NCBI GenBank assembly: GCA_022451445.1
Contig: JAKUSY010000005.1
Span: 1-29,205 of the forward strand
DNA: 29,205 nucleotides
Origin: Planctomycetota bacterium
GTDB taxonomy: Bacteria; Planctomycetota; UBA8108
Direction: 5' to 3'
The position numbers and the translations under genes were made by a program. Shown in pieces: positions 8,122-17,271 of this stretch. Under the pieces are notes generated by a model. It saw only the letters and a list, made by a program, of their open reading frames with translations. It ran no database searches and had not been told where the DNA came from. How positions within the stretch are numbered: the first letter of the stretch is position 1; each line of letters opens with the position of its first letter.

Positions 8122-10464
8122 TCACAGGGCCCCTCCCTGGAGGTAGAGCAGGATCCTGTCGTGGATCAGCAGCAGCAGGTCCGCCGCATTGTCGCCATCG
8201 ATATCTTCGATGATCATCTGCTTCGGGCCGAGATTGGTAGAGCGGCGGCTGTAGGACTTCTCCTCGAACATTCTGAAGCTCAGAGCCTGCTCGAGAGCCT
8301 CCTTACCGTTCGCCGCCGGCTTTTTTTCTTTTCCCCCGGAATTGGTGAGAAAGAGAAGATTGTAGTGCGGCGCGGTGGAGATGACCACGTCGGCTTTGCC
8401 GTTGGCGTCGAGGTCGCCGATCGAGAGATCCTGGGGGCGCCCGAGGTCCTTGTCTTCGACCGTGTAGTTGAACTGCTCGACGAAGCCGGGCTGCGATTTT
8501 TTCGAATAGAAGACAGCCGTCTGGGTTTTTCCATAGAGAACGAGATCCTCACGCTTGTCACCATCGAGGTCGCGGGCATCGAGCCGGACGAACTGGAGCT
8601 TGGGAAGCTTCACCTGGTCTGTGATGGAGTAGGCGCCGTCAGCGGCCTTTCGGAGAATCTCGATCGAGTTGACGGAGGAGTCGATGAGAACGATCTCATC
8701 CGTCCCATCTCCATCGAGATCGAGAGCCGTTCCGGCCTTCAGCTTGGATTCGGAGCTGCGGCCGCTGTGCTGGTCCAGCACATTGAGCCGGTTCGCTCCA
8801 TCGAGCTCGAGGAACCGGACGTAGCTGCCCGAGGTAACCATCATCTTCGAGCGTTTCACGCCAGTGAGCAGGGTCAGGGCGGCGGGTTGGAGCTTCGCCA
8901 GCTGTCCCTGGCCGAAGCCGGGCTTCTGGCTGAGGTTTTCGAAGGTCGACTGGTGCTTCCCTTCCGGAGTCTTCTGCCGCTTGTGGAGAAAGAAGGAGGG
9001 ATCCTGGTAGGGGATGAAGACCATCATGTCGGTGGCGCCGTCGGCGTTGCCGTCGAAGAGCCGGAGCGCGTTGGGGGGAGAGCCCTTGGAGGGGAGCTCC
9101 AGGCTGGCCTCCTCGCTGAGCTTGCCGCCGGGCTCGAGAGCGAGTATCCGCAGCCGGTATTTTCCGCCCTTCTCCCTCTGTACGACCCAGGCCCGCTGGC
9201 CGCCATTTTCAACCAGGGGGGCAGCGGAGAGCAGCACGGGCTCCGAGGGCAGTGCCCAGGTCTCGGGGATCGTCAGGCGCTTGCCGGACCAGGCGCTCAC
9301 CCCGATGGCTTTTTCCTTGGCGCTGGTGACGACGAGCTCCTCGTGGCCGTCTCCGTCGATGTCCATGCCCGCCAGGCTGTTTACCGCGGCGAGCGTGGGG
9401 TAGGAGGCCGAATGGGAGAAGGCGCCGTCGCTGCCCTGGAAGGTAACCTCCAGCTGGGCAGTCTCCGGGTAGCTGACCACCAGGTCGGGTCTTCCGTCCC
9501 GGTTGACGTCGCTGATGATTCTCTTGCGCTTTGAGCTGTCGCCGCTCTTGCGCAGCGCCACGAGGCTGGGATTTCCGAGGCCGCCCTCGACATCCCGATC
9601 CTGCCAGCGGTACGCCTTGAGCCTGCGGGTGTTGCTCTGGATGGTGTAGAGCAGAGGCTTTCCGTTCTCGGTGTGGAGCGCCCAGGCCTGCAGGGCCAGC
9701 AACCGGCTGGCGATGAGGGGGGCGAACCCGCTGTCTCCCTGGAGCCGCGTCAATACCGGTTTTTCGGACGAGGGGCTGAAGTACACGAGGTCGATTTTTC
9801 CATCGGCGTTGATATCCCGCAGCTCCAGTGCGGTGATGCCTTCGCCGGCATTCTGCAGGATCGATGGCTGGCCGAGGCCGCCGCTTTTCCTCTGGTAGAA
9901 GAGGTAGGTCTTGAGGTTGCCCAGGAGAACGAGATCGAGCTTCCCATTCGAGTCGAGATCGGCTGTCTGCAGGGCGTAGGAAGAGCTGGAGCCGTCCCGT
10001 ATGGGGTAGCGCTTGCGCTCGGCCCCCCAGGATTTCCCCTGGTAGACAATCTCGAGCTCGGGAGGATCGCAGTAATAGGCCAGGTCGGGTTTCCCATCGC
10101 CGTTGAAATCTCCGACGGCCAGGGAGTTGACCTTCTTGTCGGTATAGAATTTCTCGACCCGGAAGCGGGAGTCCGAGCCGACGGTGTTCCGCGGCGGTTT
10201 CTTCCCGGATGAGTCTTTCTTTTCACCACCCTGGTAGAGCAGCCGGATGGTGCCCTCGGTATTGTTGGCGACGACGAGGTCCTTGCGGCCGTCGTTGTCG
10301 AGATCCGTGACCGTGAGTCCCAGGGCGGAGCCTTCGACCTTGAAAATTTCCAGGCCCTGGAATCCGAAGGAGGGCCCCACGGCGGGATCAGCCGGGAGCG
10401 CGACACCCATCGTGGATGTCAGGCAGAGGCCGATGAAAAAAAAGAGAATTGCACACGGGTTCAT
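8122..10464 (-). CDS. Secreted FG-GAP/VCBS repeat beta-propeller protein
   Basis: This 780-residue protein begins with a signal peptide (1-about 25). It then carries about eleven copies of a repeat with a calcium-binding-like DxDxDG core, for example DLDNDGRKDLVV, DFNGDGKPDLAY, DINADGKIDLVY, DIDGDGHEELVV and DIDGDNAADLLL. These are FG-GAP/VCBS repeats that fold as blades of integrin-like beta-propellers and often mediate surface adhesion or complex assembly. No enzymatic domain is seen. It is the first gene of the exported-protein operon, with a promoter about 100 bases upstream. No ribosome binding site is evident before the ATG. Ends in TGA. Confidence 0.9.
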   Translation of the reverse strand: MNPCAILFFFIGLCLTSTMGVALPADPAVGPSFGFQGLEIFKVEGSALGLTVTDLDNDGRKDLVVANNTEGTIRLLYQGGEKKDSSGKKPPRNTVGSDSRFRVEKFYTDKKVNSLAVGDFNGDGKPDLAYYCDPPELEIVYQGKSWGAERKRYPIRDGSSSSYALQTADLDSNGKLDLVLLGNLKTYLFYQRKSGGLGQPSILQNAGEGITALELRDINADGKIDLVYFSPSSEKPVLTRLQGDSGFAPLIASRLLALQAWALHTENGKPLLYTIQSNTRRLKAYRWQDRDVEGGLGNPSLVALRKSGDSSKRKRIISDVNRDGRPDLVVSYPETAQLEVTFQGSDGAFSHSASYPTLAAVNSLAGMDIDGDGHEELVVTSAKEKAIGVSAWSGKRLTIPETWALPSEPVLLSAAPLVENGGQRAWVVQREKGGKYRLRILALEPGGKLSEEASLELPSKGSPPNALRLFDGNADGATDMMVFIPYQDPSFFLHKRQKTPEGKHQSTFENLSQKPGFGQGQLAKLQPAALTLLTGVKRSKMMVTSGSYVRFLELDGANRLNVLDQHSGRSSESKLKAGTALDLDGDGTDEIVLIDSSVNSIEILRKAADGAYSITDQVKLPKLQFVRLDARDLDGDKREDLVLYGKTQTAVFYSKKSQPGFVEQFNYTVEDKDLGRPQDLSIGDLDANGKADVVISTAPHYNLLFLTNSGGKEKKPAANGKEALEQALSFRMFEEKSYSRRSTNLGPKQMIIEDIDGDNAADLLLLIHDRILLYLQGGAL

Positions 10465-10568
10465 ACGAAAAAACAGCGAAAGAAGATTAGTTTACGGTTG
10501 CGGGACCAGCAGAGCGGATCCACCGAGCCGAGCAGTTTATTCCATCGAGACTCCCACCCCGAGTATTT

Positions 10569-10597
10569 TTTATAGAGGTCTCCGATATTCCTCACAA
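10569..10597 (-). promoter_or_regulatory. Sigma70-type promoter for the FG-GAP/protease operon
   Basis: On the minus strand TTGTGA (-35, 10592-10597) and TATAAA (-10, 10569-10574) are separated by exactly 17 bases. Transcription would begin near 10562, giving an untranslated leader of about 98 bases before the ATG at 10464. This is the best promoter match in the window. Confidence 0.65.
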
Positions 10598-10660
10598 GCC
10601 GCATTCGGGGTATCCGACACAAACCGACAAAGCCGGCGGAGCGCTCCCGTATTCCCTTCC

Positions 10661-10688
10661 TTGAGATGCCCGTGAGCGATGCTATCCT
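10661..10688 (+). promoter_or_regulatory. Putative sigma70-type promoter of the sugar isomerase gene
   Basis: TTGAGA (10661-10666) and TATCCT (10683-10688) are spaced by 16 bases. Transcription would start near 10695, just at the first arm of the leader hairpin. Confidence 0.5.
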
Positions 10689-10690
10689 GT

Positions 10691-10771
10691 CGGAGCGCCA
10701 GGCCTCCGGTCGCTCCGGTTTCGGGACCCCTGGCGCCTCGTCCGGTCGCTTTTTTACCAGGAGCTCCAGGC
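10691..10771 (+). promoter_or_regulatory. Structured 5' leader with competing hairpins and T6 tract
   Basis: GCGCCAGG (10695-10702) pairs with CCTGGCGC (10729-10736). An overlapping alternative stem pairs CGGAGCG (10691-10697) with CGCTCCG (10711-10717). TCCGGTCGCT occurs twice (10705-10714 and 10741-10750), the second copy running into a T6 tract (10750-10755). The ribosome binding site AGGAG (10759-10763) follows at once. Exclusive pairings near a U-run and ribosome binding site could allow regulation, but no known riboswitch class was recognised. Confidence 0.35.
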
Positions 10772-11617
10772 ATGATTGTCGGCTGCGGAGAATGGGGGTT
10801 TCGAAATGTTCCCATGCAGGAGCATTTCAGGATTTCCGAGAGGTTCGGGTTCAGGTTCCTGGAGTTCGGAATCGGGGGAGGACAGCCCGGAAGACTTCCC
10901 GAGGAGCCGGGCGAGGCGGATGTCGCGGAGTTCAGGGCGCTCGGCGAACGCTACGGCATCAACACGCCCTTCTGCTGCCTCGAGAATGACTTCACCCTCG
11001 CCGCCGAGGGTGAGCACGAAGCGATGGTGGCGAAGGTGCTCGGGCAGCTTCGTTCCGCCCGGAGCTGTGGAGCGACCCACGTAAGGCTGTTCGCGGGTTT
11101 CACCCCGGCCGCTGATATGACTGAAGAGATCTGGAGCAGGCTATTCAGCGCCTTTGAGGGCTGCGAGAGACTCTGCGCCGAGCTCGGCATGGAGATCTCC
11201 ATCGAGACGCATGGAGCCCTCGAGTTCAGGGACGATGGCAGCGCGGTTCATATCAACAGCGTCACCACCGACCGCGAGTGTCTCGGCCGTCTTCTGGAGA
11301 ATCTTCCGTCCCGGGTGGGCTTCAATTACGATCCAGGGAACATCAAGGCGGTCTCACCCGGCGATCACAGGTACTGTCTCGATCTTCTCAACGACCGCAT
11401 CAACTACTGCCATCTCAAGGACTGGCATTCGAGGGGGGGTGGCTGGGTCGCCTGCGCCATCGGGGACGACGATCTCGATTACGGTCCCGTCTTCGAGCGG
11501 ATGAAGTTCGACGGCGTGTACCTGATCGAGTACGAGCCCCTCGAGGACCCCGAGGATGGGATCCAGAGGAGCCTGGATTATCTCTCCAGGGTCGCGCCGG
11601 GCTTTACCCGCTGCTGA
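10772..11617 (+). CDS. Sugar phosphate isomerase/epimerase-like TIM barrel protein
   Basis: This 281-residue protein belongs to the xylose isomerase-like/AP endonuclease 2 TIM-barrel superfamily. The four expected metal-binding residues are visible: Glu145 in SIETHG, Asp187 in FNYDPGN, His214 in CHLKDW and Glu253 in IEYEP. Such proteins isomerise or epimerise sugars and inositol derivatives; some are hydrolases or dehydratases. The ATG at 10772 is chosen because AGGAG lies eight bases upstream and the barrel begins right after it; an earlier ATG at 10679 would add a proline-rich tail unlike the family. It stands alone on this strand with its own promoter, and ends in TGA 8 bases from the convergent DedA gene. 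The substrate cannot be told. Confidence 0.87.
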   Translation: MIVGCGEWGFRNVPMQEHFRISERFGFRFLEFGIGGGQPGRLPEEPGEADVAEFRALGERYGINTPFCCLENDFTLAAEGEHEAMVAKVLGQLRSARSCGATHVRLFAGFTPAADMTEEIWSRLFSAFEGCERLCAELGMEISIETHGALEFRDDGSAVHINSVTTDRECLGRLLENLPSRVGFNYDPGNIKAVSPGDHRYCLDLLNDRINYCHLKDWHSRGGGWVACAIGDDDLDYGPVFERMKFDGVYLIEYEPLEDPEDGIQRSLDYLSRVAPGFTRC

Positions 11618-11625
11618 GAAGCCAC

Positions 11626-12378
11626 TCAGGCTCCGCTCTCCTCGTCGCTCTCCGCGGGGGGCTCGCCGTCTTCGTCCGGCGGCTCTGCGGCGGATCGGGC
11701 GGCTTCTTTCGCCTCTTTTTTCTCCTCCAGGACGCGCTTGATCTCCGTGCGGTAGCGCCGGGTTTTGTAGATTGCGTAGATAATGATCAGGGCGACCAGG
11801 CTCCCGATGACCAGCAGCACGATGGGCTTGTATTCTTCAAAGAGACCCATGGCTTTTTCGAGGGCATCCTTTGGAGTCTTGCCGGGCGCCAGCTTCTGGG
11901 CAGCCCACATACCGAAGAAAATCGAGATCGGGCAGGAGATGAGGGCTCCGATCAGGTCGAAAAAAATGAACTTTACCCAGCGCATTCCGTGCTGCCCGGC
12001 GTAGCCGTAGACGCCGATGCGAACCCCGGCAAGAAAACGCGCGAAGAAGACAGCCTTGTTGCCGTGTTTGGCGAAGTGCCGGTGGACCTTCTTATTGTTG
12101 ATCGCCCGGATGAACCAGCTGTCGGGAAAGCTCTGCCCCAGCTTCCTGCCGGTGAAAAAGATGATCGAATCGCCGATGAGGATGCCTGTTACGCAGACCG
12201 CCGAGGCGATCCAGAAATCGGCGAGGTGGAAGCCGACCACCACCCCGCTGCCGATCAGCGTGACCTCTTCGGGAATCGGAAGGCCGATCCCGCAGAGAAA
12301 GAGTATGCCGAACATGGCCCAGTACTGGTATTGCTCGAGCCAGGCGAGGATCTCTGTCGGTTCCAGTAAGGCAAACAT
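11626..12378 (-). CDS. DedA family membrane protein
   Basis: This 250-residue integral membrane protein matches the DedA/SNARE-associated (VTT domain) family. It shows the GLPIPEE motif in the first re-entrant region (about 32-38), GDSIIFFTGRKLG (70-82), and the conserved arginine segment FFARFLAGVR. Two hydrophobic helices follow, the last near residues 186-207, then a charged Lys/Glu tail ending in an acidic Ser/Glu/Pro stretch. DedA proteins are linked to lipid carrier or phospholipid flipping and membrane homeostasis. A purine-rich ribosome binding region precedes the ATG. It lies 111 bases after the zinc-ribbon gene on the same strand. Ends in TGA. Confidence 0.92.
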   Translation of the reverse strand: MFALLEPTEILAWLEQYQYWAMFGILFLCGIGLPIPEEVTLIGSGVVVGFHLADFWIASAVCVTGILIGDSIIFFTGRKLGQSFPDSWFIRAINNKKVHRHFAKHGNKAVFFARFLAGVRIGVYGYAGQHGMRWVKFIFFDLIGALISCPISIFFGMWAAQKLAPGKTPKDALEKAMGLFEEYKPIVLLVIGSLVALIIIYAIYKTRRYRTEIKRVLEEKKEAKEAARSAAEPPDEDGEPPAESDEESGA

Positions 12379-12489
12379 GTTTCTTCTCTTCCACCGTGCT
12401 TTTCCGTGTGGATGGGCAAGATAACCCAGGCCCGGGAAAAAACCAACCCCGGGCGGGAATCCGGCTCGAGGCCGGTCCGCGCGGGTTCT

Positions 12490-13011
12490 TCAGAACAGGG
12501 TTCCCACCGAGGGGCTCAGGTCGAGATCCGCCGGCACGCCCGGGAAGTGGTCGCGGATGAAATCGCCCTGGACATCGCGGGTCTTCCGGGAGAGCTGTCC
12601 CTGCAGGTCTTCACTGCATTTTTCGCACATGATGATCATGGGCAGCAGGAGGGACAGCTCCCGGCAGGCTCCGATGACCGTGAAATTCTCGAAGAGGGCC
12701 CTGGGAAAGCCGCAGAAGTGACAGTGGTCGGGCCCCTCGGTGGGCTTGAAGTTGCAGAGCATGAAGCCCTTCATGGCCTCGAGCGATTCCCGGGACATCT
12801 CCTTGGAGAGATCTTCGCCGCAGGCCTGGCAGATGGCCGTTTCGAAGATCACCTCCTTGTCCCGGTAGACCTTCTGGATCTCGTAGAGTCCCAGGTGTTC
12901 AAGATCCTTCTCGCAGATGGTGCAGTTTTTGAACGGGCCCTCCTCGGAGAACGAGTGCAGCTCTTCAGGCACCTCCGCGGCGCAGTCTTCGTTTGATGGA
13001 TCAGGTAACAC
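12490..13011 (-). CDS. Protein with four CxxC pairs (zinc-ribbon-like), function unknown
   Basis: This protein is about 173 residues if it starts at the GTG at 13011, which has GGAG five bases upstream. A further in-frame GTG at 13053 would add 14 residues. It contains four CxxC pairs (CTIC, CQAC, CHFC, CEKC), which would make two treble-clef or zinc-ribbon metal sites. There is no signal peptide or membrane segment, so it is cytoplasmic. The family is not recognised; such proteins may bind zinc structurally or act in nucleic acid or protein contacts. It is upstream of DedA in the same direction. Ends in TGA. Confidence 0.7.
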   Translation of the reverse strand: MLPDPSNEDCAAEVPEELHSFSEEGPFKNCTICEKDLEHLGLYEIQKVYRDKEVIFETAICQACGEDLSKEMSRESLEAMKGFMLCNFKPTEGPDHCHFCGFPRALFENFTVIGACRELSLLLPMIIMCEKCSEDLQGQLSRKTRDVQGDFIRDHFPGVPADLDLSPSVGTLF

Positions 13012-13166
13012 GGGTACTCCACGGAGCGCAACTGCGCCGGGAACCGTCCGCACTTCGCCAGGGGGCTGAAGTAAGGCGGTTCATCGACGAATTTTGCCCC
13101 GCAGTAATCTGCGGATAGTAGAATGCAAGCCGTTTAATTCAGGCCCGGAACGGGGAAATACCGTAC

Positions 13167-13194
13167 TTTACCAGGCCCTCGGGAATTGTAGAAT
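13167..13194 (+). promoter_or_regulatory. Putative promoter of the CRTAC1-type protein gene
   Basis: TTTACC (13167-13172) and TAGAAT (13189-13194) are 16 bases apart. Transcription would begin near 13201, leaving a leader of about 37 bases that contains the GAGG ribosome binding site at 13225-13228. Confidence 0.4.
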
Positions 13195-13237
13195 CAAGCG
13201 CCAGTGTCGGCAAAGTCTTTCTCCGAGGTAAAGATAA

Positions 13238-16200
13238 TTGAGCATCTCCGATCGTTTGTTTGAAGAGCCCGCGCGCTCGGCGCCCGCGCCCGGCAGGATG
13301 GCGGGAGCGCTGCTCCTGCTCCTCATCGCGGCCGCCGCATGGAGTTGCAGCCCGGGTTCCAGGGTTGGACCTGCCGAGGGTCTTCGCAGGATGGGCAGGG
13401 GGATCGGCCTGCTCGAACAATACGATTATTCAGGCGCCTACAAGATCTTCTCCGGGCTCTGCGAGAGCTTTCCCGCCTGGGAGGCGGCCTGGACCAACCG
13501 CGGCATAGCCGGTCTCAATCTCCAGGATGAGAGTAAGTGCGTGCCCAATATGAAGAAGGCGCTGGAGCTGAATCCCCGCAGCTCTCATGCGCTGCTGGTC
13601 CTCGGTATTCAGTACGAACACCTGCAGAGGACCGACGAGGCACTCGAGCTCTTCAGGAAGGTGGTGGAGCTCGATCCTGATGACCCGCATGGGCACTACT
13701 ATGTCGGCACCATCCTTGCTGACCGCGATGACAAGGAAGGGGCGGTGCGCCATCTTCGCCGCGCGCTCCAGCTGCAGCCATCCTTCGCCTCGGCCTGGTA
13801 CCGCATGGCGAACCTTCATCGCAGAGAAGAGAAAGACCTGCGGATCGGCATGCTCAACGAGTTCAAGCGTCTCAAGAAGGCCGGTGCCGGAATCCTGGTG
13901 GGACATAAGTACGGCGAAGGGGGAAGGTACAGCCTCGCGGTCAGGGACTCCCTGCCCCCGGGCTACACCGCCTCGCCCCCGGCGGAGGCCCCGGCGGCGT
14001 CCATCGGCGCCGGGCGCGAGATCAGCGGCGTTCCGCGGACCGTCCCGGCCCCGTCCGGAAGCCAGGCGGCGGGAATGGCTGTGGGTGATCTCGATGGAGA
14101 TGGATCGCTCGAGCTGATCCTCTGCGGGAGCGCGGCCGCCGATGGCGCCCAGGGCGCTCTCTCGATCTTCAATTACTCGGCGGCGGGAGATTACAGCCTC
14201 GCCCGCAGGTTGGCCTTCGATGCGAATCTCTGCTGTCTCGCCGACCTCGATGGAGACACCGATCTCGACCTGGTCGTTGCCGCCCCCGGCTCTCTCAGGT
14301 TCCTGCTCAACGATGGCAAGGGCGGCCTCGAGGAGGCCAGCGTCAAGGTGAAGTCCGGGCGCGACGGGGGCTTCCCCCTGCGCCTCTACGCCCTCGATGT
14401 CGACAGCGATTGGGATCTCGACATTATCTGCCTGCGCCAGTGGAAGGAAGCCGATGGCAAGGTCACCTCCCGGGTACAGGTGCTCAACAACGATCGCGAT
14501 GATCCCGCCGGCCTTGGCGGCTTCAGCGACATCGGCGCCGACTGCGGGCTGGAAGAATTCGATTTCGCCGTGGTGGAGCTCGCCGTGGTGGATCTCGATG
14601 GCGATGTCGATCTCGACCTCGCCGTTTTCGACGAACGCGGCGGCGCCAGGTTTTTCTCGAACCATCGCGCCTGGAAGTTCGCGGAGGTCAAGCAGGCCGC
14701 GGGACTCTCTGCCGCGGGAATCGTGAGCGTTACCTCGGGGGATCTCGACGGAGACGGAGATGAGGACCTTGTCGCCTTCTGCGGCGACAGCCTCCGCCTC
14801 CTGCGCAACGATGGCCTGCTGCGTTTTACCCTGGACAGGGATTTCTCCAGCCGCTACGGAGCGCTTGGCGGGACCGGCGGGACGCTCTTTGATTTCGATG
14901 GAGACCTGGCCCTCGAGCTCCTGGTCATCGACGCGAAACCTGCCGGTGATGCGAAAGGAGCCGTCCTGGTCTCTCCCGGTAAAGAGACCAGGCGATTCGA
15001 ACTTGGACGCAAGACCCGGGGGGGCGCGGTGAGCGTCCTGGCCGGCTGCATGGGAATCGACGGGGGAGTCGAGCTGGTCGTGGCGGACACGGCCGGGGCG
15101 ACCACCGCTCACGCTCTCGAGATCCCCGGAACGTGGATCGGTCTCGAGCTCACCGGCCCTCTTCGCGAGGAGGTGAAGCCCGACGCCGAGCGGTCCAATC
15201 CCGCCGCCCTGGGGGCGAGCGTCGAGGTGCGTTCCGGAACCCGGGTGGCGAGGCGGCAGCTCAACGGCTCTACCGGCGGCACGGCGCGCGCGGCGGCGCG
15301 TTTTTTCTGTGGTCTCGGCGGCGCTCCGGCCGCTGACACGGTTCGTATTCTCTGGCCCGATGGTATTCTCCAGAGCGAGCTCGGGCTGGTGTCCGGAAAG
15401 ATTCACGAGATCAAGGAGAAGGAGCGCAAGCCGACCTCCTGCCCGGTGCTTTTCAGCTGGAATGGAGACTCCTTTGAATTTGTCGCTGATTTCCTCGGGG
15501 TCGGGGGACTCGGGTATTTCGAGGCCCCCGGGCGCTACAGCGCCCCGGATCCGACCGAGCTGCTTTGGATCCCGAGACTCGAGGCGCGCGAGAACGCAGA
15601 GGCTGGAGCTTCCTACGAGCTGCGGGTGCTCGAGCCCCTCGAGGAGTGCACCTACCTCGACAGCGCCGCGCTCGTGGCAGTCGATCATCCCGAGGGTACG
15701 ACGGTCCTGCCCAACGAGATGTTCGCCATTCTCGGCCCGGCTCCGGGCTACGGGCTCCTCTCCTTTGAGGAGAAGCTCCACCCGCTGAAGGCGATTGACC
15801 AGGATGGAGCGGATATGACCTCGCGCGTACAGAAGCTCGACGCGGCCTACGCTCCTGAGCTCAAGCCCGACAGGAGGTTCATGGGAGTGCTCGAGAAGCC
15901 GCAGGCCGTCGAGCTCGAGTTTCCCGCCTCGCTCGATGAGCTCATTCGCTCCGATGCTCCCGGCCGGCCGGTTCTTTTTCTCTACGGCTATATCGAGTAC
16001 GGCTATTCGACGACGAACTTCTCCGCCTCGCAGGCGGGCTTCGTTCCCATGGCCCCGAGCTTCCGCGTCGAGCGCGATGGATAGTGGGAGACCCTCCGCG
16101 AAGAGTGGGGATTCCCGGCGGGCTATCCGCGCTGGATGAGCGTCGATCTCGCCGACCTCCTGCGCCCGGGAGACCGCCGGCTGAAGATCGACACCAACCT

Positions 16201-16777
16201 CGAGATCGCCTGGGACGAGGTCTTCATCGCCCGGGCCCGGGATGTCGATCTCAGGGGGGCCGGGGATGAGAAGGTCACGGTGCGCCAGCTGAAGGCCGAC
16301 CGGGCCCACCTGCACTACCGCGGCTTCCCGATCGATCCCGCTCCCGGGGAGGAGGTCGAGGGCTTTCTCTACAAGGAGTTCGCCGAGTGGACTCATTACA
16401 AGGTCATGCCGGGCAGCTATACCCGTTTCGGCGATGTCCGCCCCCTGCTCGAAGAGGATGACGGGCGATTCGTGATCTTCGGGCCCGGCGATGAGATTGA
16501 ATTCTCCTTCAGGGCCGATCGTCTGGGCGAACTGGCCCCCGGTGGACGCCGGACCTTCTTCTGGAAGAGCGGTGGCTATTGCAAGGACATGGACTTCTAT
16601 ACCGGGCATGGTGATGGTGTGGCGCCCCTTCCCTTCGCCGGCATGAAGTCCTATCCCTACGCCGAGGGCGAGAGCTACCCGGCTGATCCGGCCCTCGAGC
16701 GCTACGCGAGGGAGTGGAACACCCGGAAGATCGAGGGTGACCTGCGAACCCCGATCTCAGCGGTCGTCGGAGATTGA
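13238..16777 (+). CDS. TPR/FG-GAP/UnbV (CRTAC1-type) lipoprotein, reading through in-frame TAG
   Basis: Read through a TAG at 16082-16084 (codon 949), this is one 1179-residue protein. The start is TTG with GAGG nine bases upstream; ATG at 13298 is an alternative. A hydrophobic export segment ends in a lipobox-like WSC. TPR repeats follow (about 60-190), then six FG-GAP-type blades with DxDxD cores (about 280-590), an ASPIC/UnbV-like domain (about 630-720), and a long C-terminal region beginning at SCPVLFSWNG. That C-terminal region is characteristic of this family and continues without change past the TAG: WETL, GFPAGYPRWMSVDL, YTRFGDVRPLL and GYCKDMDFYTG blocks all lie after it. Stopping at the TAG would remove 230 conserved residues. 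Ends in TGA; the cytochrome gene starts 4 bases later. Confidence 0.85.
16082..16084 (+). other. In-frame amber codon (TAG) in the CRTAC1-type gene
   Basis: The codon sits between ...RVERDG and WETLREEWGF, in frame with both halves. Homologues of this family, as I recall them, continue through this segment with a variable polar or glycine residue before the conserved Trp. No ribosome binding site precedes the next ATG at 16136, so a separate restart is unlikely. Confidence 0.85.
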
Positions 16778-16781
16778 TCCC

Positions 16782-17135
16782 GTGCGCTTGTTGCCGCTCC
16801 TGCCGCTGCTCTGCCTGCTCTGTTCCTGCGGCGCGGGGTCGACCGGGGTGTCGTATACATCGGTAAGCGGGATCTTCAAAAGCAACTGCGTCTCCTGCCA
16901 CGGGGCGAAGGAGCCGGAGTCGGAGCTTCGGCTCGACAGCCTTGGGGGAATCCTTACCGGCGGCAAGAGCGGGCCGGCCGTCGTCCCGGGCGATGCCGAT
17001 TCGAGCATCCTCATCAGCGCGGTGGAAGACAGCGGCCTGGTCACGAGGATGCCGCCCGAAGACGATGCCCCGGCTCTCGATGCCGCCTCGCTCGGTCTCC
17101 TGCGCCGATGGGTCCAGGCTGGAGCGAAACCGTAG
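16782..17135 (+). CDS. Planctomycete-type cytochrome c (PSCyt1-like) lipoprotein
   Basis: This 117-residue protein starts at GTG 16782, four bases after the previous stop. A short hydrophobic signal with a lipobox-like LLCSC (12-16) suggests a lipoprotein. The heme attachment motif is C36VSC39H40. The rest matches the planctomycete cytochrome C domain pattern: LRLDS, GGKSGPAVVPGD (60-71), SSIL, MPP (90-92) and a terminal LLRRWVQAGA. It would bind one c-type heme and is probably exported. It closely follows the CRTAC1-type gene, so it is probably in the same operon. It ends in TAG; reading on would add about 25 unconvincing residues, so this TAG is probably a stop. Confidence 0.83.
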   Translation: MRLLPLLPLLCLLCSCGAGSTGVSYTSVSGIFKSNCVSCHGAKEPESELRLDSLGGILTGGKSGPAVVPGDADSSILISAVEDSGLVTRMPPEDDAPALDAASLGLLRRWVQAGAKP

Positions 17136-17271
17136 TGCCGCCGGGCGCTTCGGCCGGGGATGACCCGGGGGCATTTTGTTCCGTTGTCACAGGACCTGCC
17201 CTGCTAAGCTCTAGGCCAGCTCCCGGCTGGACAGTTCCCGTATTCCCGCACCTCCCGGCAATGAACAGGTC

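Larger units (their letters stand above)
10465..10771. other. Divergent intergenic region (307 bases)
   Basis: This gap separates the minus-strand FG-GAP operon from the plus-strand sugar isomerase gene. It holds the minus-strand promoter at 10569-10597, a plus-strand promoter at 10661-10688, and a GC-rich structured leader with a T6 run before the isomerase. No protein-like ORF was seen. Confidence 0.7.

Noticed and set aside
7939..9534. Plus-strand ORF of 531 codons
   Set aside because: Antisense shadow of the protease and FG-GAP genes.
10679..10771. Earlier ATG of the sugar isomerase
   Set aside because: It would add a proline-rich stretch unlike the family and overlap the structured leader; AGGAG supports ATG 10772.
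12431..12456. GCCCGGG/CCCGGGC inverted repeat with an A-run in the loop, between DedA and the zinc-ribbon gene
   Set aside because: No T-run follows the stem on either strand, so it does not look like a terminator.
13430..16609. Minus-strand ORF of 1059 codons opposite the CRTAC1-type gene
   Set aside because: It is a mirror of the repetitive DxDxDG coding sequence; the plus strand has TPR, FG-GAP and UnbV features.
17184..17210. TTGTCA ... TAAGCT as promoter of the membrane-protein gene
   Set aside because: The spacer is only 15 bases and the -10 is weak; the gene may be transcribed from upstream.
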